The notes: a model not told the origin generated them from the sequence alone. DNA of 64,000 nucleotides from Tilletia caries (GCA_032718865.1 JALUTQ010000040.1:744001-808000); one strand, 5' to 3'. Counted from the stretch's first letter, positions 1-12,011 are shown. A program made the numbers and translations.

Positions 1-4
1 GGCG

Positions 5-1006
5 TTGATGAAGGATCTCAGTCGGCAGAGCGAGCGCTCTCAGGGGTCGTCGTCGGGCCAGGAGCAGGAGCAGGAGCAGGAGCGGGGGCACAAGCAGGTT
101 CCATGGCTCATCCCCGTCCGAGCGGCAACGACGTACATGAAAGCGGTGTCCGCGATCATCGCCCAGGACCCGCGCTTCCAGCTCTCTCGATCGGCGGGGA
201 TCATCCTCCCACCGGGGACCAGCAGTAGCAGCAGCAGCGCGAGCTCGTACCCCGCCGCGGGTGCGGGGGACAGCAGAAGGTCGTCGGCGGTGGTGGTGGG
301 CAGCAGGAGGAAGTTCGGTGGTTGGCCTGCGGACGTGAGGCTGGCGAGGGCGGCGGAGGTTAGGTCTGCTGCGGCGAGGCATAATCTCGCGAGGTGTTAT
401 CTCTTTCTACGTCGACACTGGGGCATCGCGTCCTCCCCTGCCTCTGCCTGTACCTCTGCGGCCACCTCCCAACGAGCCTCACCTCCGCCTCCCCCTTCCG
501 TCCGAAGCTCAGCTTCAACTACGACAGACGCGCGTGCCGACCAGGTCCAAATCGTCAATAAGGAGAAGCCAGACCGGTACTTCTTCGCCGTCTTGCTCAA
601 CGCCGTCCTGCCGAGGTACGATGGCCCACTTGCCTTTGTGGACTGGCGGATGGTGATGATGAGGCTGCATAAGCGGTTTCCGGGTGGGAGGTTGCCGCCT
701 CCTGCTCCTGCGCCACCTAGGACGATGAGGGGGCGCGAGGAGGATACGTCAGCGGCGGTGCGAGTTGGTGATGCGTTGTTCGCTCGGCCCGCTCCTACAG
801 AGAAGCATCGGCGAGAGGGGGATGTCAGCAGCAGCAGCAGCAGCAGTACGGCCCAGACGGTCGCCCAACTCGTCCGGCTCGGGAACGATCGGAAGACGCG
901 CAGGCGGATCCCTGTGGGTCTGCTCAGTGGAGGACAGCTCGAGTTGGAGTTGACGAGGTTGGTGTTGGCGGACATGGCGGCCTTGGGGATTGAGGCGAGG
1001 GAATGA
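5..1006 (+). CDS. Unrecognised protein, C-terminal part or complete, at window edge
   Basis: An open frame of 333 codons begins at the first bases of the window and stops at 1006. I do not recognise the family. It is rich in Ser, Ala, Pro and Arg, with a poly-Ser run near residues 275-282 and a QEQEQEQE stretch near 20, typical of disordered segments. Ordered-looking patches occur around residues 33-60 (VPWLIPVRAATTYMKAV), 115-140 (RLARAAEVRSAAARHNLARC) and 190-220 (DRYFFAVLLNAVLPRYDG). The last looks like a helical core segment and ends with a C-terminal helix. The true start may lie upstream of the window, and the ATG at 5 has no context. The long antisense frames here are shadows. It converges with the NBR1-like gene (520 bp between stops). 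Confidence 0.5.
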   Translation: MMKDLSRQSERSQGSSSGQEQEQEQERGHKQVPWLIPVRAATTYMKAVSAIIAQDPRFQLSRSAGIILPPGTSSSSSSASSYPAAGAGDSRRSSAVVVGSRRKFGGWPADVRLARAAEVRSAAARHNLARCYLFLRRHWGIASSPASACTSAATSQRASPPPPPSVRSSASTTTDARADQVQIVNKEKPDRYFFAVLLNAVLPRYDGPLAFVDWRMVMMRLHKRFPGGRLPPPAPAPPRTMRGREEDTSAAVRVGDALFARPAPTEKHRREGDVSSSSSSSTAQTVAQLVRLGNDRKTRRRIPVGLLSGGQLELELTRLVLADMAALGIEARE

Positions 1007-1527
1007 GCGAAAGCAAGCACACACACACCAGACGATAGCGGAAATATAATCGGAGCAAACCCCCATCCACCCTTTTCTGCAACTTCTCGTCGGACGCTTG
1101 AGGCCCAAAGGGAGGACGAGGAGAAGGAAGGTGGACGCGAGGCTACGTACACATGTCAGGTTGAGATTCGTATTTTCGGAGATGCTGGACAGCGTCGAGG
1201 AAGTGAGATTAAGAAATCAGAGAGAAGTACAACAGAGAGAGTAGTGAGTGGTGGGGTGTGCGAGCGACGGACGGACGGGACGGAAACGGATACAGGGGGC
1301 CTCAATGCTTGAAGGGAGAGGAAACAGAGGAGAACGAGAGCGAGTGCGTGAAAAAGAGGAAAGAGAGACGCGAGAGAAAGAGAGAGAGAGAGAGCTATTC
1401 GAACAACAGAATTCGGACACAAGCGAAGCGAAAAAGGAGAGTGTGCGGGGCCGTACCGCAAATATTCAGGTTCAGGAAAAGACGAGGGGTAGCGAGCAGC
1501 GAGGCGAGGGTGGTTTGGTTGTCCTCT
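1007..1527. other. Convergent intergenic region with GA microsatellite
   Basis: This lies between the stops of two convergent genes and should hold both 3' UTRs. It contains a purine-rich tract with a GA dinucleotide run around 1370-1400. I see no gene. Confidence 0.5.
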
Positions 1528-4500
1528 TCACTCAAGATCGCTCTCCTCCGTGGTAGGATCGACGAGCTCAAAGTCCGAATCGTCAAAGGCCTCCTCATCA
1601 TCCTCATCGTCCGAAACGTCAAGGATGGCATCCTCGAACGGGTTCCGGTCCTTCTTCTGACCTTGCCCACCACCATGCTCCTCCTGGTCGTCGTCCTCGT
1701 CGGAGTCGTCCGAGTCATCACTCAGTCGGAATCCACGGAGCATCTTGCCCTTGCCGTTGTTCGACGTCGCATCGGAGCGGACGCTCTCGGGCGCGTGCGG
1801 GGCGGTGAGGACTGAGGAGCCGCCGAGTCGGCCTGTCGACGTGGACTCCGCGAGCCCGGTCGTCTGTTGTTGCTCCGAAGTAGCAGCAGCAGCCGACTGC
1901 GAATCCACCACCGTCGCAGCAGCAGCAGCAGCAAAAGAGGAAGTGTCGGCAACAACAGGACTCGCACCCTCATCCCCCACCCGAACATCAACGTCGATCC
2001 AAAGCTGATATCCAAACGCCACACTCTGCCCAAGGGTATTAACCGCAGTCAACCGGAAGTAACTCGTGCTCCTCCCCCCGAAGTCCATCGCCTTCAGCGC
2101 GCTCAGCCGCACCTGACACTCCGCACCAGGCGGGAGCATCCCAGCCGACGGCGAGCTCGTCATATTGCTGCACGCCGACCCCGCCGTAGTGGCCAACCCC
2201 ATCGAGTCGCCAGCGACGAATTTAAGTCCGACGTTCACAGGCCAGGCCTTCGTCCCGCTGTTCCGGATCAGCCAGACCTTGTCGAACCGGGAGCCCGCAG
2301 CGACGACGGTGCCATCGGGCAGACTGACGTCTTCCACAAATTCAGCATCGAGCTCAAGACGCTTGTCGTCCTGCGGCGCCTTCTCCTCGTACTCCTGCTT
2401 GACGACGTCGGTAAGGTTTGGGTAGGTGGCGGGAGTGCTGATAGGTGCCGAGGGACTCCGGATGGTCTTGAATGAGGAAGACAGTTCGCTCATCTGAGCA
2501 GGCTGCTCCGGAGTAGCGGCTTGCTCAGTCTCCTCCTCCTCCTTCACCGGAGCCGTCGTCTCAGCAGCTGGCGTCTGACTACCCTCGACACTCGCCTCCA
2601 ATGCGTCGAGCTCTTCCATGACGTCGCAGTACTGCGCCATGGACAGGTCGTCCATGTCGAAGATGAGATCACCGTCCAGAGTCTGCTGATAGAACCCCCG
2701 ATGTTCAGAAATAATGGTCAGCATGTGACATCGCATGCGAGCAGTTCATGCGCACATCAAAAAAACAGGGAAAAAAAAAACTCACCTCTTCAGCTTGCTC
2801 AGGAGTGAGTACGCTCAGGAAGGCATCCACAGCAGCAGAGCCTCCCTTCTCAACCCGGCGCGAAAGCACACGCTTCTCCTCATAGCTCAACTGCAGATTC
2901 TTCGGACTCTCCATCGAGTACTCAACCCTGCACGCCGGACGCTCCTTCTTGCCGTCGGACCCCAATGACTGATCCCGAACGGGGGACTGCGGAAGTTTCG
3001 CCGACTGCTGGAAGACTTCCTTCAGGAGGTCCGATGCCGATGCCGAGGAGGAGGAGGCAGAGGCAGAGGCAGCAGTGCCATCCTGCGAAGCTCCGGCCGA
3101 AGGCGCAAGGGGCGTCGTCGACGTCGACGTCGAGCCGAGCATGCGCAACGCTTCTTGGAAGCCTAGCGCAATGTGACACGGCTCAGGCGCGAGCGGTGTG
3201 GCGGACGAAGCGGAAGCAGCAGCGGCAGGAGGCGACCTCTCGGCGCCAGAAGTTTGCAGATCCCGTCTCAGAGCCGCCCATTGAGCTCCGTTGAGCACGA
3301 TCTCGTGTGCAGACATACGAGGGCCAGTCTCGTGCACAGCCGTCTCCTTCGGAGTCGGCCCATGGATCTTGTACACCGAGCGCCGCACCTCCTCAATCGT
3401 AGCCCTAAGCATGCCGGATCCTTCGCCGCCGGAGCGAGTGGCCACCTTGACATGGGCCGGGATCTTCACGAAGAGGTGGTGAGAACCGCACTGGAGCTGG
3501 TGCGAGAGCGCAGTAGCCATCGTCGTGATCGTCTTCGCCTGAGCGGGACGGCCGACCGGCAAGGCCTCGCACTGGGCACAGAGGTCAAAGTCAGGGCATC
3601 CAATGCAAGCAAATCGGGTTCCACTGATGGGGCTGTCACAGCCATCGCAGTAGAAGTCGGCCTTGCGGGCGTGCTGCTGCTGTTGAGCCATGTTGGCCGC
3701 CTGGAACTCGTACTTCCGGAGCTGAGCGGGGTCTTCGATGCGGACGAATCGGTGACCGGGGTGTTGGGTAGGGATCAGACCGACGCACTGGCTGCAAGAG
3801 TCCCAGTCGGGACAGTCCAAGCCTGCGAAATTTTGGGATCGGGGATATGAAGCGTCAGTCAGAAGCCTCCGAAAGGAAGGGGGGAGGGGGGGCAATCTCG
3901 GGTACTCACACTTGATACGTGCGCCGACAATGCTCTTGTCGCACAGATCACATGAGGCGTTGTGGAGCTGCACAGGTTTCGTCGTAGCAGAAACGGACGG
4001 GGTCTCTCGTCTAGCATCGGCGGCAGGGATGTTAGGTGCGAACTCGATCCAGCTCTTGTGTGCATGCATATCGACCTTGCAGCTGTCGTAGCACGACACG
4101 CACGCATCGTACACTGAGCACGAGGCGCAGTGGTATCGCGACTCGCGGGGGGAGATGCCCTTGAGACAGAAATCGCAATCGTACATGAAGTTCTGTCGGA
4201 TGACCAGGGCTTTTTCGAAGAGGTGGGCAGGACGGGAGTGGGCAAGAGGAGAGGAGGTGGATGCCCACTGAATGCGCACATAGTCGGACCGCTTGAAATG
4301 GTCGTTCGAGTTGAAGCAGGAAGAACACATGTGACTCTTGTCCTCACGATTGGACTGGCGTCCACCGTACATAAGGACTTTCCGGTAGAAATCACCATCG
4401 GATGGTGTGGTCTTGCAGACCGAGCACGACTTCCCAAAGGAGGGAGGAGGCTGTAATGCGTTGTCCTTGTTCGGGATGTAGACAAAGGTCGAGTGGCCGT

Positions 4501-5805
4501 GTTCGTGGAGGTGACCGAAGTCAGCGCAGTTGTTGCAGGCATCCCAGTCATCACAGCGGAGGCAACGATAACGGGCTTCATCCTTGCAGAAGCGCCTGCA
4601 GATGTCGCAGTAGAAGTTTTCTCCTGGACCAGGCGTCACTTTGGGGCCGACGAGCTTGTTGGCTCCGGACACCCTGGGAGCTTGTGCTGGTGTGGCGTCG
4701 GGAGACTTGTTGGCGGTGGACTGGGCAGGCTTGCAGCACATCTTGCGGGCGGCAGGCTGACTGTTGACCTCGACTGGAGTGGCCGGAGTGGACGGAGAGA
4801 AGGAGAACGAGCCAGATTGGTCGCCGAAGTTGGCAGACATGCTGGCGTTCAGATTCTTGAGCAGATCGGTGCAGAAGGACTGGAAGCGTGGGGTGAGATG
4901 AGACTCGGTGGCCGTGGTTGCTGTCACATTTGCTGTCGCTGCTGCGTACTTGTTCTGAAGGGTCTTGAGCTCGGCCTCAAGATGAGCGACACGAGCGACG
5001 ACCAAAGTGTGCTTGGCTGCATCAATTGCGAGCTGGACTTTCTCTTTGGCGAGTGCTGCGTTGGTCTGGGCGTCCTCGGTTGTAGCCTTGACTTCGGCCT
5101 GAGCCGAGTTGGACTTGGAAGCGTTGTTTTCCTTGGACATCGTAGAGGGCTTCACAGTGGAAGGCTTCCCCTTGGCTGCGGACGACGCCGGGATGGACGC
5201 AGGTGTTGGGGTAGTCTTGAAGCCGGCTTGTGCCAGATCAGACTTGGAAGCGTAGCTTTCCTTGGAAGGTGTGTTGGGCTTCACAGTGGACGACTTAGCC
5301 TTGCTAGAGGACGCCGACGAGATGGAGGCAGGTGTTGGACCTGAGGTCGAGGCCGATGCAGAGGCACGGGAAGAGCAAAAGCAGAGCGCGGGCAGGTCCT
5401 GGTTGTCTCGGAGGGGAAGGACCTTGAGGCAGAGGACGGTGCCAGCAGCGATGTGGGAGACGATGGCGGCCTCGTAGGCTCGCTTGGAGGACTCGCGGGC
5501 ATCCTTGGCTCCGATATAAGCTGATTTTTCGGAGGAAGCGAGCTGGAAGCTGACTTGGAGGTTAGGGAAGGGGCGGAGAGCGGGGATGTGGCGCTTGAGG
5601 GTGTCGACGATGTTGCGACGGGCCTCGCGAGCGGTGTTGACGCGGGTGTTGAATGCGGGCAGCACACGAGGAGTACTGTGTGCTGCCTGGTGGAGAGGAC
5701 AGTAGAGCTCTGCCTGGATGCGGAGTGAGCCGAGCATGGCCTTGGAGCTGTGTCCGTGTGTGTGTGTGTGTGTGTGTGTGTTCTTGGGGTCTGCCCTGGA
5801 CGCCA

Positions 5806-5806
<1 letters not shown>
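1528..5806 (-). CDS. NBR1: NBR1-type selective autophagy receptor with ZZ zinc-finger array
   Basis: Three exons give about 1363 residues: 5806-3910, 3822-2786 and 2685-1528, with GT..AG introns of 87 and 100 bp. The first intron interrupts a zinc finger, and splicing gives the continuous core RIKCLDCPDWDSC. The protein has a Ser/Thr/Lys-rich linker (about 130-370), then a series of ZZ-type zinc fingers (about 394-442, a variant from 455, 541-590, 617-680 and 688-740; each begins like FYCDICRRFC or FYCDGCDSPI). A four-tryptophan NBR1 domain follows (about 1080-1190, with KVWLIRNSGTKAWP), and finally an acidic tail with DDSDFELVD near 1350. FELV after acidic residues fits an Atg8-interacting (AIM/LIR) motif. 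Such receptors link cargo to Atg8 on autophagosomes. No clear PB1 domain is seen at the N-terminus. A GT dinucleotide run near 5757-5782 encodes a His-Thr repeat in the first 20 residues, so the start could instead be the next Met (about 5737). Confidence 0.85.
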
Positions 5807-5840
<34 letters not shown>

Positions 5841-6630
5841 GGGAGGAGGAGCAGAATGGGGAAGAGGGGGGGGGGATGAGGAGATGGTGGTGAGCGGGAA
5901 GAAGCAGTGAGCAGTGAGCAGTGTCTGACTTTATATGCTGTCGATTGGGAAACCTGCGCACGATGAGTGGCATGCCGCGTTCGAGTCTCGAGAGCTCAGT
6001 CGAGCGAGTTGTGAACCGAGGGCCACGAGGCCCGAAGAGAAGTCTTGCAGAGTCTTCACGACGAACCTCGAAGACTGGGAGAGACAAGAGGAAGTTCCAA
6101 CGCCAAAGAAGAAGTGTGGATTGTACTCAGAAGGGGCCGAAGTACAGGCAGGATTGCTTATTGTAACCAGGAAGAAGCTGAGCTTGGGAAGAGAGAGAAA
6201 AGGTGCTCGATACCCTGAGACCACTGAGAGAAAGACCCGTCCATGAGACCCTGCCTTTCAACACTCCCACCTCGAGGATCCTGTTCTCGTTCCCAATCAC
6301 TTCCAACCATAAATCGCCAAAGGACCACTTCTCCCAACCAAGGGGCCGCTGGTTTCCGTAACCTGAACCGCTGCCGTGCCGGGATACGCCGGACTGGCAC
6401 ATGCTTCCGAGTGTCGATGAAGGAACACTTGTGCATGTCGAGGTTGGTGTTCGAGTGGTGTGTGGTGTGGGGGATGGTGATGATGTCGTGAGTGGTGATG
6501 TTGGCAAATCCGGTGCTTACATAATCAGCCCTTACGGCCGAATCCACATCTTCTCGAAGTTCTTGACTCACTCTCTCGCTCAAGGTCGACATCGGCGACA
6601 GCGACAGCGACAGCAACAGCAACAGCGACA
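5807..6630. other. Divergent promoter region, NBR1-like / PRO2
   Basis: About 820 bp separate the two divergent start codons. A CTG trinucleotide run sits at 5808-5832 just upstream of the NBR1-like start. No further gene or clear regulatory site was recognised. Confidence 0.4.
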
Positions 6631-8244
6631 ATGGCAACACTCTCAGCAGCGGACATCGCACAGCGCGCACGTGGCGCATTCCTCGAGGCACAGCGCGCAG
6701 GTGCCCTCGCAGCACAGGCAGCCTCCGCATCCTCATCAACTGCGCTCGCCGACGCCGACGCCGTGCGCAACCACGCACTCAACCTCATCCATGCCGAGCT
6801 CCAGCGCTCCCAGGATGCCATTCGCACGGCAAACAAGCGCGACATGGACGCAGCCACCGAGCTCGTCAAGCAGGGCAAGCTCTCCGCGTCCCTCGTCGCC
6901 AGACTCGACCTCTTCTCCAAGCCGGGCAAGTGGGACTCCGTCCTCCAGGGCATCCTCGACGTCGCCCATCTGCCATCGCCTCTCGAGCAATGTACCTACG
7001 CCAAGCGTCTGGCAGGCTCGCAAGACGGTGGGAATGCCCTCGACCTCTACCGCATCACCTGCCCCATCGGCGTCCTGCTCTGCATCTTCGAAGCCCGCCC
7101 GGAAGTCGTCGTCAACATCGCCTGTCTCGCCCTCAAGAGCGGCAACGCGGCCATCCTCAAAGGCGGCAAAGAGAGTATTCACACCGCCTCAGCCCTCCGG
7201 GACGCCATCAGCAAGGCGTTGGACGATCCGAGCTGTCCACTGCCCCGGGATCTCATCCAGACCGTCGAGACGCGCGAACAGATTGCCCAATTGCTCCACA
7301 TGGAATCACAGATCGACCTCGTCATTCCCCGCGGTAGCGGTCAACTGGTCCGGGATATCCAGGCAACCGCACGGATGCCCGTCATGGGTCACGCCGATGG
7401 ACTTTGTGCAGCATACATCCACACCGACGCCGATCTCGCCTTGACCGTGGGAACCGTGGTCGACAGCAAGGTAAGCATCACTTCTTGGCAGCGCACCCTT
7501 CCGCATGACTGGTGGAACTCATGTTCCCCCTCTTATCGTATTTTTTAGATTGACTACCCCGCCGCATGCAATGCCGTCGAAACTTTACTCGTCCACCAAT
7601 CCCATCTCGACACCGACTTCTGGCCAACTGTAGCCCTGGCCCTGCTAAAAGCAGGCGTCTCCCTGCACTGCGACCAACCAACACTGACCGCGCTCCAATC
7701 GTCCAAGTTCTTCTCAGGCACAGAAGCAGAAAAGGACGCCGTCACGCTTCTCCAGACCAAAGTCGTCTCCGCCACCGAGCAGGACTACGACACCGAATAC
7801 CTCGACCTCGACCTGGCTGTCAAAGTCGTCGGCTCGGTCGAACAGGCCATTTCCCACATCGAGGCACACGGCTCGCACCATACCGACCTCATCCTCTGCG
7901 CCCCTCTCGCCGACCCATCCTCCTCATCCTCCTCCTCCTCATCTTCCCACCCCGCCGCAGCCCTATTCGCGTCCTCGCTCTCCTCAGCCAACGTCTTTGT
8001 GAATGCGTCGACCCGGTTCGCAGACGGCTTCCGCTACGGCTTCGGCACCGAGGTCGGTATCAGCACGGGGAGAACACATGCCCGGGGCCCGGTCGGGTTG
8101 GAGGGTCTTGTCATTTACAAGTATGTGCTTAGGGGCGCCGGTCGCGGTCCCCAGACTGTCGGTGGCTTTGCTCCCGGCCAGGCGGAGGGAGACCAACGGC
8201 AGTGGGCCCATGAGGAGATTGAGCAGCAGAAGCCAACTTTCTAG
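6631..8244 (+). CDS. PRO2: Gamma-glutamyl phosphate reductase (glutamate-5-semialdehyde dehydrogenase)
   Basis: Two exons (6631-7470 and 7549-8244) with a 78-bp intron give 511 residues. The enzyme reduces gamma-glutamyl phosphate with NADPH to glutamate-5-semialdehyde, the second step of proline synthesis, in the cytosol. Family signatures are clear: ITCPIGVLLCIFEARPEVVV (about 148-167), ALKSGNAAILKGGKE, VIPRGSG, MPVMGHADG and, across the splice junction, DSKIDYPAACNA, placing the catalytic Cys at about 287. The C-terminal NASTRFADGFRYGFGTEVGIST and RGPVGLEGL motifs are present. It is longer than yeast Pro2 (456 residues) because of an N-terminal extension, a poly-Ser insert near 412-420 and a C-terminal tail. 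The start was chosen at the Met preceding the Ala-rich helix typical of the family. Confidence 0.96.
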
Positions 8245-9023
8245 GGATTGCCTTTCATCTGTTTACATTTATCCCCCATCGATTCCTGCCTTCCTATCCT
8301 TCCTAGATATGTTAAAGCTGTAGTCGAGTCTCTTGCCTCATATCGTCGCCACCTCATCTCATTTCATCATCTTCCTTCATGTCGGTCGAGGCCGGTCCGT
8401 AAGTGCCCGCAGCCGTTCATCCCCCACTCCGGCACTCCCCCTCCCCTCCATCTTCATTCTTCCATTCAACTGTCAACAACGTTGCCTGTTGATTCTCTGT
8501 GGTCTGCGAGAATCTCCATCTCCACGGCCATCGGCCAACGCGGTAAAATCACTGCCAACACTGAATCACTGACCATGACCCACTCCTGGACTTCTGACCA
8601 TCTGACCAAGGTGATTTGTTGCTTGCGTAACTGACCACCGCCTCTCAGCTGTCAAGTGAGTCCTATTCTGTGCGCTTCCCTATTGATCTCTACCGGCCCG
8701 CCTGATTCGCAGCTCTATCTACATTCGACAATCATCGCTCAAAGCATCGCGTCCCTCATCTGTCTTTTTTCTTATCGTACCATATATCGTACCATATACC
8801 CATCTCCCCTCAATTTTTGTCTTCACTCTTCGCACATCGTTGATCATGCCATCTTTTCCTCCATCTTTCGCTTCCGCCTTCCACAAGTTTCCAGCAAGCC
8901 GTAAAGCATTACGCGCGGCAGACCGCAGCCTGCAAAATCAGCAACCAGCTTCTGTGAGTGTAGCATTCATCAATCCCCAATCTTCTTCCCTCCCTCCCCC
9001 TTCCCCCCTCCCTTCTTGGAACA
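8245..9023. other. Intergenic region containing the first copy of a diverged direct duplication
   Basis: This holds the PRO2 3' end and then a segment (about 8571-8975) that recurs in diverged form at about 9710-10060. Shared landmarks include AAGGTGAT.TGTTGC, ATCGCTCAAAGCATC, TTTTCCATCTTTCGCTTCC-like and GCAAGC.GT/AAAGCATT. The first copy lies directly upstream of a signal-peptide-like ORF at 9024, so it may be an old promoter or 5' UTR. No other gene is seen. Confidence 0.4.
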
Positions 9024-9634
9024 ATGAGAGTTCTGAACTTTGCCCTCGCGGCATTCAGCCTGCTGGCTAACAACGCCGTCGACGCATCCAACAGCAATCC
9101 AAACGATCCATAATCGCCCGAGCGGATGCCTCCACCGTCCTGCAGCCTGCTTCCCGGAGGCAGCACCGTCTCCATCGGCACCAAGCAGCAAGCGCAACGA
9201 AACGACCTTCACTACCAGCTCGAAGGACACGTTCGTCAAATCCTCCGTGATCTCGATCCTATCTCCCCTGCCGGCCCGAGTCAACGTCACCGTCCCGCCG
9301 GAATGTGAGTACCTCTACCTACGCTACCGACACGCCAGTCGCCAGCGGACCTTCCAAGTCAATGAGTGCCGATTGGCCGGGTACGCTGGCCTTGGCGGCC
9401 TCCTTCGACCAGATGGCCCGCAACATCATCTTCGAGTCGAAGAAGCTCGGCCAGAATGTCGAGGTGTGGTCCTTGGCTCGGCGGGCGAGCTGCTTGACGG
9501 ACACGTACGGCATCACAGGGTGTCAAGCAGAATGACGCCCACGTTACTGTCCATTACTACTACAACAACAAGACGGTGAACGGGAAGGACTTTGTCGGCT
9601 TCTTGCAGAGCAAGGATGATCGGCTTGACTTCCT
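9024..9634 (+). pseudogene. Decayed gene for a secreted protein
   Basis: An ATG at 9024 opens a signal-peptide-like segment (MRVLNFALAAFSLLANNAV) but hits TAA at 9111-9113. Further pieces of protein-like sequence follow in shifted frames: one with N-glycosylation-type sites (RNETTFTTSS, VNVTVPP) at about 9185-9303, one at about 9305-9520 (ASFDQMARNIIFESKKLGQN), and one ending at about 9632 (AHVTVHYYYNNKTVNGKDF). A GTGAGT donor-like site at 9305 means one intron could be part of the story, but introns alone do not join all pieces. I infer a pseudogene of a small secreted protein and do not recognise the family. Sequencing error is an alternative. Confidence 0.4.
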
Positions 9635-11357
9635 CGCCTAACAGGGTGTCGATCAGGTGTGTACATAGGGCTAAAAATTGTGACTGTTCCTCATTCAGAC
9701 CCACCTGACGCAACACTGACCATTTCCCACTTCTGGGCTTGAAGCCAAGGTGATGTGTTGCAGGTCAAGAGGTTGCTTGCGTAATGTCTACCAAGTTGCA
9801 GGCCGCAGCTCTCACGTTCCATCCTGTGCTTTTTCGCTAATAATTCCCACGTCTCTATCCGCTCCGCCTTCTTCTTACGCTCAAGTCTCAACTCAACAGT
9901 CATCACTCATCGCTCAAAGCATCACGTTCTTTACCTGCCTTTATTGCCATGTTCTTTTTTCCATCTTTCGCTTCCACACCTTTCTAGCAAGCTGCAATTT
10001 GCAAAGCATTGCGGGCCGCAGTCCATATTCTCAACAACCGATTTATGTGAGTGTTAGAGAGTATTTCCGTTCGCTACTACGCTGTTCTGACGTTCTGGCT
10101 CTTACTTCTGCTAGCGTCTCTCCAGTCTCCTGAATCTCCTAGAGACCGAGTAGCCGCCATCCTTGCGGGTGTCGAGGTCGATAGACATCCAGGAGCCCAT
10201 TCCGTCCATATCCACCGTACACTGGAACATGGACGGCATCTCCGTTCCTACTCCCTCCAGGGTTGTGCGTCCTTCTTCGTCTCCCCCCACAGCTCCACCA
10301 TCCATCCGATCTAACGGCGTTACCCACTTGCGTCACGCCGCCGCCCAAGCAGGCAGCAGCAGCAGTAGTGAGTCGCGAGATCTTTTTAGGCACGTATAAT
10401 TACCATGAGTGCCCTTCAGAGCAGCATTCTCAATCAACCAGTCACATCTATGCCTCTGTTTTCTGTTCCACACTTCCTCTTACTTCATCATTCATATTTC
10501 ATGCAATTCGAGCCCATTATTGATTGATTATCGATTGTCCATCGCCTGAATGCCGGAAGCCCGCCAGAATGCCACATGTTCATGACCGATTAGGTCAGTC
10601 CACATTCCACGGGCCACGGTTGGGCGGTGTGCCGAAGGCTCTTCCAGACTTGTCTGAAATGCATGCATGTTTGCCAAGTGTAAGATGAGGCGTTTGAAGT
10701 CTGTGCTCAACTCGAACATTCATTCCCGACCTACACCGCCAAATGAAGTCGGGGACTCCCGAGATGCTAGAGCCGCAAGGCACTACAAAGACTACAGAAA
10801 AACGCCCCGGAGCCCTAGGGAAACGAGGCCTAGGAGTCACACTGGAGTCTCAAGGTCATGAGTGGCTAGGAGTTAATTTCATATCTTCATAACTGTGCAT
10901 AGTAAAAGAGTGCTGTTGCGCGCCGTCGTCAAATCTTCATCCACTGCACCAGCTCAGCGCGACAGAATGCCATTTATCGTCGACAACAAAAATATGTTTT
11001 GGTATATATTGTAACAAATAGAGTGATTTCTGTATCAAACGCTGATAGTATAGGTGGTAGTATGTATGTGTGGAAGTGGGTGTGGTGGCCAGTCGTGTGA
11101 TCCATTCCCGCATGCGGAATTTTTATTTTTTGAAATTCAATTTTTAGCTCCTCTGGGATCGGGGCTTATGTAAGCAACCTTCCTGAGTCCCTCTGGATCC
11201 ACCACTCGGGAGGGCCTCAGAGGGGAATCCTCCTAGTGGCTCCCATTTATGCTCTAAGCCCTCAGGAAAACTCATGAGCCCACCTCCTACAGGGGTCTCG
11301 TAGCACTCTGAGAAGTTTCGGCTAGCGTTAATCTAACGCTAGAATTTGTCCGCAGTG
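9635..11357. other. Intergenic region with second duplicate copy and hairpin
   Basis: About 9710-10060 is the diverged second copy of the 8571-8975 segment. After it, an ORF from 10051 starts with a hydrophobic stretch (about residues 8-25) but lacks a convincing continuation. The rest is AT-richer and non-coding in appearance. A perfect hairpin with 9-bp arms and a 3-nt loop lies at 11322-11342 (CTAGCGTTA-ATC-TAACGCTAG), immediately before the MITE at 11360. Confidence 0.35.
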
Positions 11358-11359
11358 TA

Positions 11360-12011
11360 GTCTGGTCACACCAGACCGTCGACGCACGTGATGACAGGAC
11401 AGATCCCGTGGTGACGGTCTGGACGCACTCGACCCGTTTTACTTAGTAAGTGGAAGGCGTTTTTACTAAGTGAGCTTTGAAATGAGACAAACGGGCATCC
11501 AGCGTGCATGGGCCACCTTTTGCACCTTGACAAACTGGGATCCAGCGTGCACGGGCCACGATACACCCATTTTTTCACCTCATCTCTGTGCAGATGGGCG
11601 TCTGACACGGTCCACGCGACGCGACGCTGCCCGCCGCCGCCTGCGCTGCCCAGTATTTATCCCTGGTTAAAGCGCTCCAGGAGGGTTCCACGTGAGAAAT
11701 CGACTCTCCCCTGACATGCCATGAACGCAAAGCAGCACCACCAGTCCTGCTCCTTATCGAACAGAGATCTGAAGCCTGGAGATAATTCTTACTGTGCCTG
11801 GCTATGCTCATGCGCAGTTTTATGTGCGTACGTTTGTGTCTCGACATGCAGTTGGTGTGCGAAGTTGGGCTTCGAACGAAGTTGACTACAAAATTTGCGG
11901 GCACTTACTAACAAAATCGGGTCGAGTGCGTCCAGACCGCCACCACGGCGACAGTTCTGATAAGCGCGTGGAGGTGACTCTTTGATCACCGCCGGTCTGG
12001 TGTGATCAGAC
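11360..12011. mobile_element. Tc1/mariner-like MITE with TA target duplication
   Basis: The two ends are inverted copies: GTCTGGTCACACCAGACC at the left and, read from the right end inward, GTCTGATCACACCAGACC. Similarity continues in patches for about 95 bp (both arms carry GGTCTGGACGCACTCGACCC). The element is flanked by TA on both sides (11358-11359 and 12012-12013). The terminal motif is itself nearly palindromic. At 652 bp it has no transposase ORF, so it would be non-autonomous. It sits about 165 bp upstream of the SCYL2-like start codon. Confidence 0.75.

Noticed and set aside
397..1152. Long minus-strand ORFs opposite the first gene
   Set aside because: GC-rich sequence leaves several frames open; these have low-complexity composition and no family motifs.
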